From Amycolatopsis pretoriensis (GTDB taxonomy: Bacteria > Actinomycetota > Actinomycetes > Mycobacteriales > Pseudonocardiaceae), in contig NZ_FNUJ01000007.1 in assembly GCF_900107925.1 (NCBI RefSeq), forward strand, positions 62,001 through 126,000: a stretch of 64,000 nt of DNA, in the 5' to 3' direction. Below are positions 54,779 through 62,881 of the stretch, one piece after another (the first letter of the stretch is position 1; the number at the start of each line of letters is the position of its first letter). A model generated the notes under the pieces. It saw only the letters and a program-made list of their open reading frames with translations. It searched no databases and was not told the origin of the DNA. Both the position numbers and the translations under genes were made by a program.

Positions 54779-56805
54779 CCCCCGAAGCCCTTCAGCTTGA
54801 CCTTGGAGCCCTTCTGCACGAACGTCCCCGGCTGCGGGTCCTGCTGGAAGACGAAGTCGAACCCGCCGCCGCCGTTGCCGCGGCCCCGGCCGCCGTCGCG
54901 GTCGGCCTTCAGCCCGGCCTGCTCGAGGATCTTCTGCGCGTCGTCGAACGAGCGGAACCGGACGTCGGGCACCTGGACGGCGTTGTTGACGAAGACGCCG
55001 ATCCGCTTTTCCTTCGCCTGCGAGTTGGCCGGCGGGTCGGTCCGGGTGACGGCGCCGCCCGGGACCTCCTGCTTGAACTCCTCGCCGGCCTGGAACGGCT
55101 CGAACCCGGCCTGTTGCAGCAGCTGGAACGCCTCGTCCTTGCTGCGCCCGACGACGTCCGGGACCGGCGGCAGCGGGATCGGGCCCTTCGACACGATGAT
55201 CGTGACCTGGCCGCCGATGTTCAGCTGGCTGCCCGCCGACGGCTCGGTGCGGATCACCGCGCCCTGCGGGACGTCGGCGTCGTAGTCGTCGGTGCCGCGC
55301 GCCGGGGTCAGCTGCGCGGTCTTGATCGCCTGCTCGGCGTCGGGCAGCGCGGTGCCCGGCCGGATGTCCGGCACGGTCGGGCGGCCCTTCGACAGCACGA
55401 CCGACACCGTCGAGTTCGGCGCCAGCGACGTGCCCTCGGCGGGCTCGGCGCGCAGCACGGTGTTCGACGGGACCGAGTTGTCGTACTCCTGGCTGAACTG
55501 CGGGGTCAGCTTCACCGCGCGCAGCGCGTCGCCCGCCGCGGCCTGGTTGAGCCCGACGAGCTTCGGCACGGTCGCGGTCTTGTCGCCACCGGTGTCGGTG
55601 AGCATGAAGATGAACGCCGTGATCAGGCCGCCGAACAGCAGCACCGCGCCGGCGATGACGGCGATCTGCTTCCGGTTGTCGGCCGGCTTCTCCGGCTCCG
55701 GCTCGCTCCGGCGCCGCGCTGCGGGCGGCGGCACGGGCGGGATCTGCTGGGTGAAGCCCGGGGGCGGGGTGCCGGGGTGGCTCAGCGCCCGCGTCGCGTT
55801 CGGACGGTGCACCGGCATCGTCTTTTCGCTGTCCGGCGCCACCTGCGGGATCCGGGGGAGCGTGCGCTCGGTGTCGGCGAGGTCGCCCTGGCCGTGCGAC
55901 ACCGGAACCGGGACGGTCACCGGCAGCAGGCCCAGCTGCGCGCGCACCGCCGTCAGCTCGGTCAGGAACTCCCCGGCGTCGGCGGGGCGCAGCTCGGGGT
56001 CGCGCCGGGTCGCGCGGGTGATCAGCTCGTCGAGCTCCGGCGGCAGGTCCGGGCGCAGCGCGCTCGGCCGCGGGACGTCGTCGTTCACGTGCCGGTAGGC
56101 CACCGAGATCGCGGTGTCGCCGGTGTAGGGCACCTGCCCGGTGAGCATTTCGTAGAGCAGGATGCCCGCGGAGTAGACGTCGCCGCGTGCGGACGCCGCG
56201 CCGGTCTCGACCTGCTCCGGCGACAGGTAGGCGACCGTCCCGAGGATGACGCTCGAGCTGGTCGTGCCCGCGCTCGCGACGGCCCGGACCAGCCCGAAGT
56301 CGGCGACCTTGACCGCGCCGCCGGTGTGCGGCCCGGTCCGGCCGATCAGCACGTTCTCCGGCTTGACGTCCCGGTGCACCAGGCCCGACCGGTGCGCGGC
56401 GGCCAGCGCCGACAGCACCGGTTCGGCCACGCTCAGCGCCAGTGCGACGTCCAGCGGGCCCTTCTCGTCCAGCAGGTCGCGCAGGGTGCCGCCGTCCACC
56501 AGTTCCATCACCAGGAAGGCGAGGCCCGACTCGGCGCCCTGGGGCAGGTCGAACCCCTGGTCGTGCACCGCCACCACGTGCGGGTGGTGCAGCTGGGCCG
56601 CCGACTGCGCTTCCCGGACGAAGCGGTCCACGAACGACCGGTCGTCGGCGAACCGCGGGTCCATGATCTTGATCGCGACCGGACGGTCCAGCCGGGTGTC
56701 CGTCCCCCGGTAGACGGAAGACATCCCCCCGTGCGCGAGCAGCCGGTCCACCCGGTAGCGCCGCTCGAGGAGCGTGCCGACCAGGCCGGGTTGGGTGCGA
56801 GTCAC
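54775..56805 (-). CDS. PknL-like Ser/Thr protein kinase with PASTA domains
   Basis: The kinase domain (about 12-290 of 676) has the glycine loop GGMSSVY, lysine K46 (VAIKIM), HRDVKPEN (H144-N151), DFG (169-171), and an activation segment with TTSSSVILGT. A proline-rich linker, one membrane segment (about 381-402) and four extracellular PASTA repeats follow (each with a P-D-V/VP-x-L start). PASTA domains sense muropeptides. It is PknL-like in being divergent from an Rv2175c-type gene. GTG 56805 has TACGAT eight bases upstream (56814-56819); ATG 56832 is the alternative. Confidence 0.92.
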   Translation of the reverse strand: MTRTQPGLVGTLLERRYRVDRLLAHGGMSSVYRGTDTRLDRPVAIKIMDPRFADDRSFVDRFVREAQSAAQLHHPHVVAVHDQGFDLPQGAESGLAFLVMELVDGGTLRDLLDEKGPLDVALALSVAEPVLSALAAAHRSGLVHRDVKPENVLIGRTGPHTGGAVKVADFGLVRAVASAGTTSSSVILGTVAYLSPEQVETGAASARGDVYSAGILLYEMLTGQVPYTGDTAISVAYRHVNDDVPRPSALRPDLPPELDELITRATRRDPELRPADAGEFLTELTAVRAQLGLLPVTVPVPVSHGQGDLADTERTLPRIPQVAPDSEKTMPVHRPNATRALSHPGTPPPGFTQQIPPVPPPAARRRSEPEPEKPADNRKQIAVIAGAVLLFGGLITAFIFMLTDTGGDKTATVPKLVGLNQAAAGDALRAVKLTPQFSQEYDNSVPSNTVLRAEPAEGTSLAPNSTVSVVLSKGRPTVPDIRPGTALPDAEQAIKTAQLTPARGTDDYDADVPQGAVIRTEPSAGSQLNIGGQVTIIVSKGPIPLPPVPDVVGRSKDEAFQLLQQAGFEPFQAGEEFKQEVPGGAVTRTDPPANSQAKEKRIGVFVNNAVQVPDVRFRSFDDAQKILEQAGLKADRDGGRGRGNGGGGFDFVFQQDPQPGTFVQKGSKVKLKGFGG

Positions 56806-56902
56806 GAGTATGGATCGTACGGAACCGGCCACGGTTCGTGGAGGAGACCTCGCGGGTCACCCGTGCGCACTAGCGGGAGTGGGTGCGGAATGTGGCAGAG
56901 TG

Positions 56903-58372
56903 TCACGTGTGAGTGGGATTCCTGTCGCCGACGACGTCCTCGACACCGCCATCGCGGTTCTTCCGCTGGCGGAGGTGGCGAACGTCCTCGGGACCTCCGC
57001 CAACAAGGTCCGCCAGATGCTGCGCGACGGGCAGCTGATCGCCCTCAAGCGCGGCGGTGACCTGTGCGTTCCCAGCGACTTCTTCGTCAAGGACGGCGTC
57101 GTCAAGGGCCTGGCCGGCACGATCACGGTGCTCGCCGACTCCGGGTTTTCGCGGACCGAGATGCTGCGCTGGCTCTTCGAGACCGACGAGAGCCTGCCGG
57201 GCAGGACCCCGGTCAACGCCCTGCGCACCAGCCACGGCACCGAGGTCAAGCGGCGCGCGCAGGCGATGGCGTTCTGACCTGCTCGAACAGGCCGCGGCGC
57301 CGAGCTGGACGACCGCGGCGGCGAGCAGGCACGCCGGCAGCGACCACGCCGCGAGCGGGCCGGCCAAGGCCGCTCCCGCCGCGAGGCCGGTGATCTTCAC
57401 GCTCGCCGCCGTCGTGAACACCTGAGCCCGCACGTGCTCCGGCGCTTCCCGGTGGCGGATCGCGAACAAGGCTGTGAGCTGCGGTCCTTCGGCGATTCCG
57501 GCGATCGCGGCGGCCGCCACCAGCGAGACGGGGTCCCGGCCGACGGCCGCCAGTGCGGCGCTCGCGGCCAGGACGAGCGTGCTCAGCAGGACGATCCGGT
57601 CCGGTGACCACGGCAGCGGTTTTCGCGTGAAGACCGCGTTGGCCAGCAGGGACGTGACCGCGAGGACGGTCAGCAGGAGGGCGCCGTCCGCTGGGCCTCG
57701 GAGGTGAGCCGCCCCGAGCAAGGGGTAACAGACGGTGACCATGCCGATGCCCGCACAGGAGATCGTCGACGCCGTCGTCGCGCGCCTCAGGGATGCGTTG
57801 CGGACGAGGATCGTGAAGCCGTCTCGGAGGTTCGTTTTCGCCTGGGGTCGCTTCCTCGGGAGACGCCACGCGATCGGCGTGGCCGCCGCGACGAGGAGGA
57901 CCGCCGCGACCATGCCGGTGGGGCCGCCGAGGAGCCCCGCGAGGCCGGGACCGGCCAGGGCGGCGGCGGTGAAGGTCAGGGCGTCCTGTCGGCTGGCTTT
58001 TTCGAGCCGCGGCTGGGCGACGCCGGGCAGCTGGGCCGTCCAGCCGCCGGCGATGGCCGGGTTGAGCAGGCCGGTCACGACGGCGACGGCGACCACGCTC
58101 GCGAGCGGCAGGTGCCCGAACGCCGCGGCGACGACGGCGAGCCCACCGGCGTACCCGGCGAGGCCGGCGGCGAGCAGCCGGCCGGGCCGGGGACTGCGAT
58201 CGAGGAAGGCGCCGAAGACGGGCCCGCCCCCGGCGGCGGCCGCGGTCAGCCCGGCGAGCAGCGCCGCCCCGGCGTGCGGACCCTCCTGGAGCCCGAGCAG
58301 GAGCAGCGCGGGGCCGGACAGCTCGTCGCCGGTCCGGGCGAGCGTCGCGCCGACCAGGTAACGCCTCAGCAT
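56903..58372 (-). CDS. MFS transporter whose frame extends antisense through Rv2175c
   Basis: Residues 1-370 are a normal twelve-segment major facilitator protein (MLRRYLVGATLARTGDELSG ... LLAAAVVQLGAAACSS), of the antibiotic/drug efflux type. The frame then has no stop and reads another ~119 residues through the complementary strand of the 369-bp Rv2175c gene to a stop at 56903. That tail has no domain. The real protein may be 489 residues, or this stretch may contain an unseen earlier end or a lost stop. ATG 58372 has TAACGT (58380-58385) seven bases upstream on its strand. Confidence 0.72.
   Translation of the reverse strand: MLRRYLVGATLARTGDELSGPALLLLGLQEGPHAGAALLAGLTAAAAGGGPVFGAFLDRSPRPGRLLAAGLAGYAGGLAVVAAAFGHLPLASVVAVAVVTGLLNPAIAGGWTAQLPGVAQPRLEKASRQDALTFTAAALAGPGLAGLLGGPTGMVAAVLLVAAATPIAWRLPRKRPQAKTNLRDGFTILVRNASLRRATTASTISCAGIGMVTVCYPLLGAAHLRGPADGALLLTVLAVTSLLANAVFTRKPLPWSPDRIVLLSTLVLAASAALAAVGRDPVSLVAAAAIAGIAEGPQLTALFAIRHREAPEHVRAQVFTTAASVKITGLAAGAALAGPLAAWSLPACLLAAAVVQLGAAACSSRSERHRLRAPLDLGAVAGAQGVDRGPARQALVGLEEPAQHLGPRKPGVGEHRDRAGQALDDAVLDEEVAGNAQVTAALEGDQLPVAQHLADLVGGGPEDVRHLRQRKNRDGGVEDVVGDRNPTHT
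56909..57277 (+). CDS. Rv2175c-family DNA-binding protein (PknL substrate type)
   Basis: The 122-residue protein has a winged helix-turn-helix of the MerR/excisionase type (LPLAEVANVLGTSANKVRQM, then LRDGQLIALKRGGDLCVPSDFF) and the Rv2175c C-terminal block (GLAGTITVLADSGFSRTEML, RWLFETDESLPG). In mycobacteria Rv2175c is phosphorylated by PknL and loses DNA binding. Whether the N-terminal region carries the phosphorylated Thr was not checked. GTG 56909 is seven bases after CAGAGT (56896-56901). The whole gene is antisense to the MFS frame. Confidence 0.93.
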   Translation: MSGIPVADDVLDTAIAVLPLAEVANVLGTSANKVRQMLRDGQLIALKRGGDLCVPSDFFVKDGVVKGLAGTITVLADSGFSRTEMLRWLFETDESLPGRTPVNALRTSHGTEVKRRAQAMAF

Positions 58373-58379
58373 GGGCAAG

Positions 58380-58389
58380 ACGTTACAGT
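58380..58389. promoter_or_regulatory. Overlapping divergent -10 boxes of MFS and CGNR genes
   Basis: On the complementary strand TAACGT (58380-58385) is seven bases from the MFS ATG (58372). On the plus strand TACAGT (58384-58389) is five bases from the CGNR ATG (58395). They share bases 58384-58385, so polymerase can use only one at a time. The start codons are just 22 bp apart. Confidence 0.6.
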
Positions 58390-58394
58390 GGGGT

Positions 58395-58928
58395 ATGGCC
58401 TTTCCGCACCGGGATTCCGTGCAGCGCGCGGTCGACCTGCTGGGTGTGCTGCTGGAGCCGGACTGTTCTCCGCCGGCCGTCGCGTGCGTCTTGCGCGAAC
58501 ACGGCGAACCGGACGTCCGGCTGTCGGCCGCGGACGTCTCGGAGTTGCGGAGGGCTGCTTTTGAACTGCGCGAGGTGTTCGCGGCCCCGGACGTGGCTAC
58601 GGCAGCTTCGGTGCTGAACGCGTTGTTCGCGGCGTATGCGGGACCACCGCGCCTGACGGACCACGAAGAGGGCTACGGCTGGCACCTGCACGTGGACGCC
58701 GCGGACGACGGGCCGTGGGGAGCGTGGCTGGTGACGTCGTCGGCGCTGGGGCTGGCATCGCTGCTGGCCGAGCGCCAGGACGTGCCGGGAGGGTTGTGCG
58801 CGTCGCCGTCGTGCGGGAAGCCGTTCGCCCACACGGGCGGGGGAAGCCCGAAGAGGTACTGCTCACCCCGGTGCGCGACGAGGGAAAGGGTCGCCGCGCA
58901 CCGGGCCACCCGACCGGTCAACCGATGA
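58395..58928 (+). CDS. CGNR zinc-finger regulator
   Basis: The 177-residue protein has the CGNR C-terminal zinc finger: CASPSCGKPF and YCSPRCATRERVAAHR, with cysteines in a C-x4-C ... C-x3-C pattern. The N-terminal ABATE-like domain is a stress-sensing helical region. It likely binds DNA near its own start and the divergent MFS gene, a common regulator/efflux pair. ATG 58395 is preferred over the in-frame start at 58371, which would lie inside the MFS gene start region. Confidence 0.88.
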   Translation: MAFPHRDSVQRAVDLLGVLLEPDCSPPAVACVLREHGEPDVRLSAADVSELRRAAFELREVFAAPDVATAASVLNALFAAYAGPPRLTDHEEGYGWHLHVDAADDGPWGAWLVTSSALGLASLLAERQDVPGGLCASPSCGKPFAHTGGGSPKRYCSPRCATRERVAAHRATRPVNR

Positions 58929-59045
58929 AGTCGCCGGGCCGGCGAGCAGGGGCTTCCGGCCTGTTTTCGTCGCACGAAGTAACAGGGGCTCGAAGAAGTG
59001 CGACCACGCGGAGGTACGCGCCCGCACACCGAGAATCGAGCACGC

Positions 59046-59666
59046 ATGTCCGTCCCCGGAACCCGGCCGCCGACACCCGCCCGGACGAAGCACCCCAAGT
59101 GGCCCTGGATCACCGCTGCGGTGGCGGCCGCCGTCATCGTCGGCTCGATCTCGGTCGCGACCGCGCCGAAGCCGGCACTGACGGCTGACGCGACCTCGCT
59201 GGTGAGCACGACCGAGCCCGTCCGCACGACGGACCCGGCCGCCGCGGCAGCCGAGAGCTCGGTCGCGAAGGCAAGCCAGGAAGCGGAAGAGAGCCGTGCC
59301 TCGGAATCGGCGCGCCGGTCCTCGGCCGCGGCGGCCAGTTCTTCGGCCGCCGCAGAGGCACAGCGCAAGGCCGACGAGGAGGCCCAGCGCAAGGCAGACC
59401 GGATCACCTACAGCGTCACGACGACCGGCTCCGGGATCTCGACGGTCACGTACTCGAAGCCGGACTTCAACATCTCGCAGGAAACCGATGTCCGCGGCCG
59501 GAAGTGGTCGAAGACCATCGACACCGACGGGGATGACGTGAGCGTCGGTCTGAATGCGCAGAATTCCGGCGGAGGCACGATCACTTGCCGGATCACCCGC
59601 GGCAACGGGTTCGTCGTGGCCGAGAACAGCAGCTCCGGCGAGTACGCGGTCGTCAGCTGCGGCTGA
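59046..59666 (+). CDS. Membrane-anchored extracytoplasmic protein with Ser/Ala-rich stalk
   Basis: The 206-residue protein has a proline-rich cytoplasmic N-terminus, one membrane segment (about 22-42, WITAAVAAAVIVGSISVAT), a Ser/Ala/Glu stalk (to about 120) and a C-terminal beta domain (ITYSVTTTGSGISTVTYSKP ... CRITRGNGF) like that of MmpS accessory proteins. The reaction is unknown. ATG 59046 was chosen because it leads straight into the topology; GTG 58998 is the alternative. A terminator follows 4 bp after the stop. Confidence 0.75.
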   Translation: MSVPGTRPPTPARTKHPKWPWITAAVAAAVIVGSISVATAPKPALTADATSLVSTTEPVRTTDPAAAAAESSVAKASQEAEESRASESARRSSAAAASSSAAAEAQRKADEEAQRKADRITYSVTTTGSGISTVTYSKPDFNISQETDVRGRKWSKTIDTDGDDVSVGLNAQNSGGGTITCRITRGNGFVVAENSSSGEYAVVSCG

Positions 59667-59669
59667 GAA

Positions 59670-59699
59670 AGGCCCGTCCCGGAACGCCGAGACGGGCCT
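59670..59699. terminator. Bidirectional terminator
   Basis: Arms AGGCCCGTC (59670-59678) and GACGGGCCT (59691-59699) with a nested CGG/CCG pair lie between the stops of the converging genes (59666 and 59709). Confidence 0.85.
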
Positions 59700-59708
59700 C
59701 CGCGGCAC

Positions 59709-60488
59709 TCAGCCGGTGGTCTTGTCGCGCCAGGCGATCCACTTCTTGAGGGCGTCCAGGTCGTAGTCCGGGCCGCCGACCCCGACCGTGAACGTCGTGA
59801 CGCCCAGTTCGAGGAGCTTCGGGCCCAGCTCGTCCGGCTCGCCCTGCACGCCGCACGACCGCTCGATCTCGCTCGGGTCGCGGCCGACGTCCGCGCAGTG
59901 CTGGTCGAGGATCTTCACCTTGCGCTCGACGACCTCCGGGTCGCCGAAGCCGTGCCAGATGTCGCCGTGCTTGGCCACGAGCTTGAGCGTCTTCTTCTCG
60001 CCGCCGCCGCCGATCAGGACCGGGATCTTGCGCGTCGGGGCCGGGTTCAGCTTGCCCAGGCGGGACTCGATGCGGGGGAGCGACTCGGCGAGGTCGTCGA
60101 GGCGGCCGCCCGCGGTGCCGAACTCGTAGCCGTACTCGTCGTAGTCCTTCTCGAACCAGCCCGAGCCGATGCCGAGGATGAGCCGCCCGCCGGAGATGTG
60201 GTCCACCGTGCGCGCCATGTCGGCCAGCAGCTCGGGGTTGCGGTAGCTGTTGCAGGTCACCAGCGCGCCGATCTCCACGCGGGACGTCGACTCCGCCCAC
60301 GCGCCCAGCATCGTCCAGCACTCGAAGTGCGCACCGTCGGGATCGCCGTACAGCGGGTAGAAGTGATCCCAGTTGAAGACGATGTCGGCCCCGAGGTCCT
60401 CGGCGGCCGACGCGGTGCGCCGGATGGTGTCGTAGTCGGCGTGCTGCGGCTGGAGCTGCAGGCCGATCCGGATGCGTCGTTCGGTCAT
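59709..60488 (-). CDS. LLM-class F420-dependent oxidoreductase
   Basis: The 259-residue barrel belongs to the luciferase-like monooxygenase superfamily: IRIGLQLQPQHADY, FNWDHFYPLYGD, TCNSYRNPELLADMARTVDH, GGRLILGIGSGWFEKDYDEY, then IPVLIGGGGEKKTLKLVAKH. Actinobacterial members of this group usually use F420. ATG 60488 overlaps the crtB stop as ATGA, so it is made with the carotenoid enzymes and may modify a carotenoid or an isoprenoid, though that role is unknown. Confidence 0.88.
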   Translation of the reverse strand: MTERRIRIGLQLQPQHADYDTIRRTASAAEDLGADIVFNWDHFYPLYGDPDGAHFECWTMLGAWAESTSRVEIGALVTCNSYRNPELLADMARTVDHISGGRLILGIGSGWFEKDYDEYGYEFGTAGGRLDDLAESLPRIESRLGKLNPAPTRKIPVLIGGGGEKKTLKLVAKHGDIWHGFGDPEVVERKVKILDQHCADVGRDPSEIERSCGVQGEPDELGPKLLELGVTTFTVGVGGPDYDLDALKKWIAWRDKTTG

Positions 60489-61411
60489 GATCGCAGCCTA
60501 CGACCGCTTCCGAACGTCTCGCGCGCCCAGACCGTGGTCAACGGGGGTAGTGCGACTACCAGCCTGCGCGACTTCGGGACCACCGCCCGCCGGGTGAGGA
60601 TGTCGTAGTCCAGGGCCTCGATCTCGTCGAGGATCCCCTCGTACAGCGTCAACGCCGTCCGCACGCACGGCCGCGATTCCGGGAGCAGCTGCGCAACCCC
60701 CGCCTCCGCCCGCCGGTACACCGCCCGCGTGCGCGCGACGAAGTACGCCAGCGCCGCCCGGATCCGCGGGTCCGGCCGCCGTTGTTCGAGCAACGAACGC
60801 GAGACGCCGAACGCGGCCAGCTCGTCGAGCGGCAGGTACAGGCGCCCCCGGTCGAGGTCTTCGCCGACGTCGCGCAGGAAGTTCGTCAGCTGGAACGCCT
60901 CACCGAGTGCGATCGCCCCCGGCTCGGCGTCGGACAGCGGCCCGATCGTGCCGAACACCGGCAGCATCTGCAGCCCGATCACCGCGGCCGAGCCGTACAT
61001 GTATTCGCCGAGCTCGGCGAACGTCCGGTACTCGACCGGCGAAAGGTCCATCCGCATGGACTTCAGGAACGCGTCGAACAACCCGCGCGCGATGCCGTAG
61101 CGCCGCACGGTGTCGGCCAGGGCCACGAGCACCGGGTCCGCCGGGGTCCCGCCGTCGTAGACGACGTCCACCATCGCCGCGACGCGGTCCAGCGACTCGG
61201 CCGGGTCGCTGCCCGGCTCCGGGTTGTCGACCAGTTCGTCGGCCATCCGCGCGAAGCCGTACAGCGTGTGCGCGGCCGGGCGGGCCCGCGCCGGCAGCAG
61301 CCGGGTGGCCAGGAAGAACGTGCGCCCGAAGTGCGCGTTGATGCGGCGGCACTCCGTGTACGCGGCGCGCAGCTCCGGCGCCGTGATGCCCGCGGCGTCG
61401 AGTTCCTTCAC
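60485..61411 (-). CDS. crtB: Phytoene synthase
   Basis: CrtB joins two geranylgeranyl diphosphates to phytoene. The 308-residue protein has both aspartate-rich motifs, DELVD (58-62) and DVGED (181-185), and the conserved YGFARMADE and QLTNFLRDVGEDLDRGRLYLP. GTG 61411 overlaps the crtI stop (GTGA) and its own stop overlaps the LLM gene start, so the operon is tightly coupled. Confidence 0.95.
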   Translation of the reverse strand: MKELDAAGITAPELRAAYTECRRINAHFGRTFFLATRLLPARARPAAHTLYGFARMADELVDNPEPGSDPAESLDRVAAMVDVVYDGGTPADPVLVALADTVRRYGIARGLFDAFLKSMRMDLSPVEYRTFAELGEYMYGSAAVIGLQMLPVFGTIGPLSDAEPGAIALGEAFQLTNFLRDVGEDLDRGRLYLPLDELAAFGVSRSLLEQRRPDPRIRAALAYFVARTRAVYRRAEAGVAQLLPESRPCVRTALTLYEGILDEIEALDYDILTRRAVVPKSRRLVVALPPLTTVWARETFGSGRRLRS

Positions 61412-62880
61412 CGGCCGGTGATCCTTTCCGCTGCCAGTCGTCCGGAAATGAGCACCGGCGGGATGCCGACGCCGGGGGTGGTACCGCAGCCGGCGAGCAC
61501 GACGTTGCCCGCCGCGCGCACCAGGTTCGCCGGCCGGAACGGGCCGGTCTGCGCGAACGTGTGCGCCAGCGAGAACGGCGTCCCGGCGGCGAGCCCGCGG
61601 GCCGCCCAGTCCGCCGGGGTGATCGTCTCGTCGACGGTGAACTCGTCGCCGAACCCGGTCAGCCCGCGCGCTTCGAGCGTGCGAAGGAGCTCTTCGCGGT
61701 ACGGCTCGCGGACGCGGTCCCAGTCGATCGGCCCGCTGCGCAGGTTCGGCGCCGGCGCGAGCACCGAGACGATCTCTCCGCCGCGCCCGGCCAGCCCCGG
61801 GTCGGTCGCCGTCGGCCGCGTGACCAGCAGCGACGGGTCGCTCATGAGCTTGCCCTCGCGGATGATCTCCGCGAACGTCCGTTCCCAGGCGTCGCCGAAG
61901 AAGATCGTGTGGTGCCCGAGGTCCCACTTTTCGGTGGTCCGCCCGTGCAGGACGACGGCGGACGGCGAGTAGCGCAGCGGCAGCGGCCGCCGCGGCCGCG
62001 CGCCGATGAGCCGGTACGCCGTGCTCAGCTCGGTCGCCAGCACGACGGCGTCGCACGCGATCCGCTCGCCCGAGCGCGTCCGGACCGCGCGCACCCGCGA
62101 ATTCACCCGTTCGAGCCAGGCGGCTTCGGTGCCGAACCGGACGTCGGCGCCCGCCCGCGCAGCCGCGCCGGTCATCGCCCGGCCGATCTCGCCCATCCCG
62201 CCTTCGGGGTAGTAGACGCCGCCGACCGTGTCCATGTAGGCGATGACGCCGTACGCGCCGATCGCGCTCGCCGGATCCAAGCCCGCGTAGAGCGCCTGGA
62301 AGGTGAACAGCCGCCGGACGCGCTCGTCGAGCAGGTACCGGCCGACGCGCGGGCCGAGCCGCCCGAACCCGCCCAGCGCGGCGAGCTTCGCCAGTTCGGG
62401 GCGGGCGAGGTCGGCCGGCGAATCGAAGTTGGTCCCGATGAACCGGTCCTTCTGCGCGGCGTACAGCTCGGTCAGCCAGCGTCGCAGCGCCCGGTAGCCC
62501 ACCGCTTCGCGAGCGCCGGCGAACTCGCGGATCGCGGCTTCCATCGCGTCGCCGTCGGTGTGCAGCGCCAGTTCCGAGCCGTCGGCGAACCGCGCCCGGT
62601 ACGCCGGGTCGAGCCTGGTCAGCCGCAGGTTCTTGGCCAGCGGCTCGCCGACCGCGGCGAACGCCTCTTCGAGCAGTTCGGGCATGGTCAGCACGCTCGC
62701 GCCGGTGTCCACGGCGTTGCCGTCGAAGTTCTCCTGCCCGGCGCGCCCGCCCGGGGTGTCCGCCTGCTCCAGCAGCGTGACGCGCCGGCCGGCGCCGAGC
62801 AGGTGCAGCGTCGCCGAAAGCCCGGCCAGGCCGGCGCCGATGACGACGACGTGGTCGGCCGGCCCGTCTACCGTCCGCAC
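61408..62880 (-). CDS. crtI: Phytoene desaturase
   Basis: This 490-residue FAD enzyme introduces double bases into phytoene toward lycopene-type carotenoids. The N-terminal Rossmann site is VIGAGLAGLSATLHLLGAG (about 13-31), with DTPGGRAGQENFDGNAVDTGAS, and the C-terminal signature GTTPGVGIPPVLISGRLAAERI is typical of CrtI. The degree of desaturation is unknown, and no lycopene cyclase is in the window. GTG 62880 lies one base from the GGPP synthase stop. Confidence 0.93.
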   Translation of the reverse strand: MRTVDGPADHVVVIGAGLAGLSATLHLLGAGRRVTLLEQADTPGGRAGQENFDGNAVDTGASVLTMPELLEEAFAAVGEPLAKNLRLTRLDPAYRARFADGSELALHTDGDAMEAAIREFAGAREAVGYRALRRWLTELYAAQKDRFIGTNFDSPADLARPELAKLAALGGFGRLGPRVGRYLLDERVRRLFTFQALYAGLDPASAIGAYGVIAYMDTVGGVYYPEGGMGEIGRAMTGAAARAGADVRFGTEAAWLERVNSRVRAVRTRSGERIACDAVVLATELSTAYRLIGARPRRPLPLRYSPSAVVLHGRTTEKWDLGHHTIFFGDAWERTFAEIIREGKLMSDPSLLVTRPTATDPGLAGRGGEIVSVLAPAPNLRSGPIDWDRVREPYREELLRTLEARGLTGFGDEFTVDETITPADWAARGLAAGTPFSLAHTFAQTGPFRPANLVRAAGNVVLAGCGTTPGVGIPPVLISGRLAAERITGR

Positions 62881-62881
62881 G

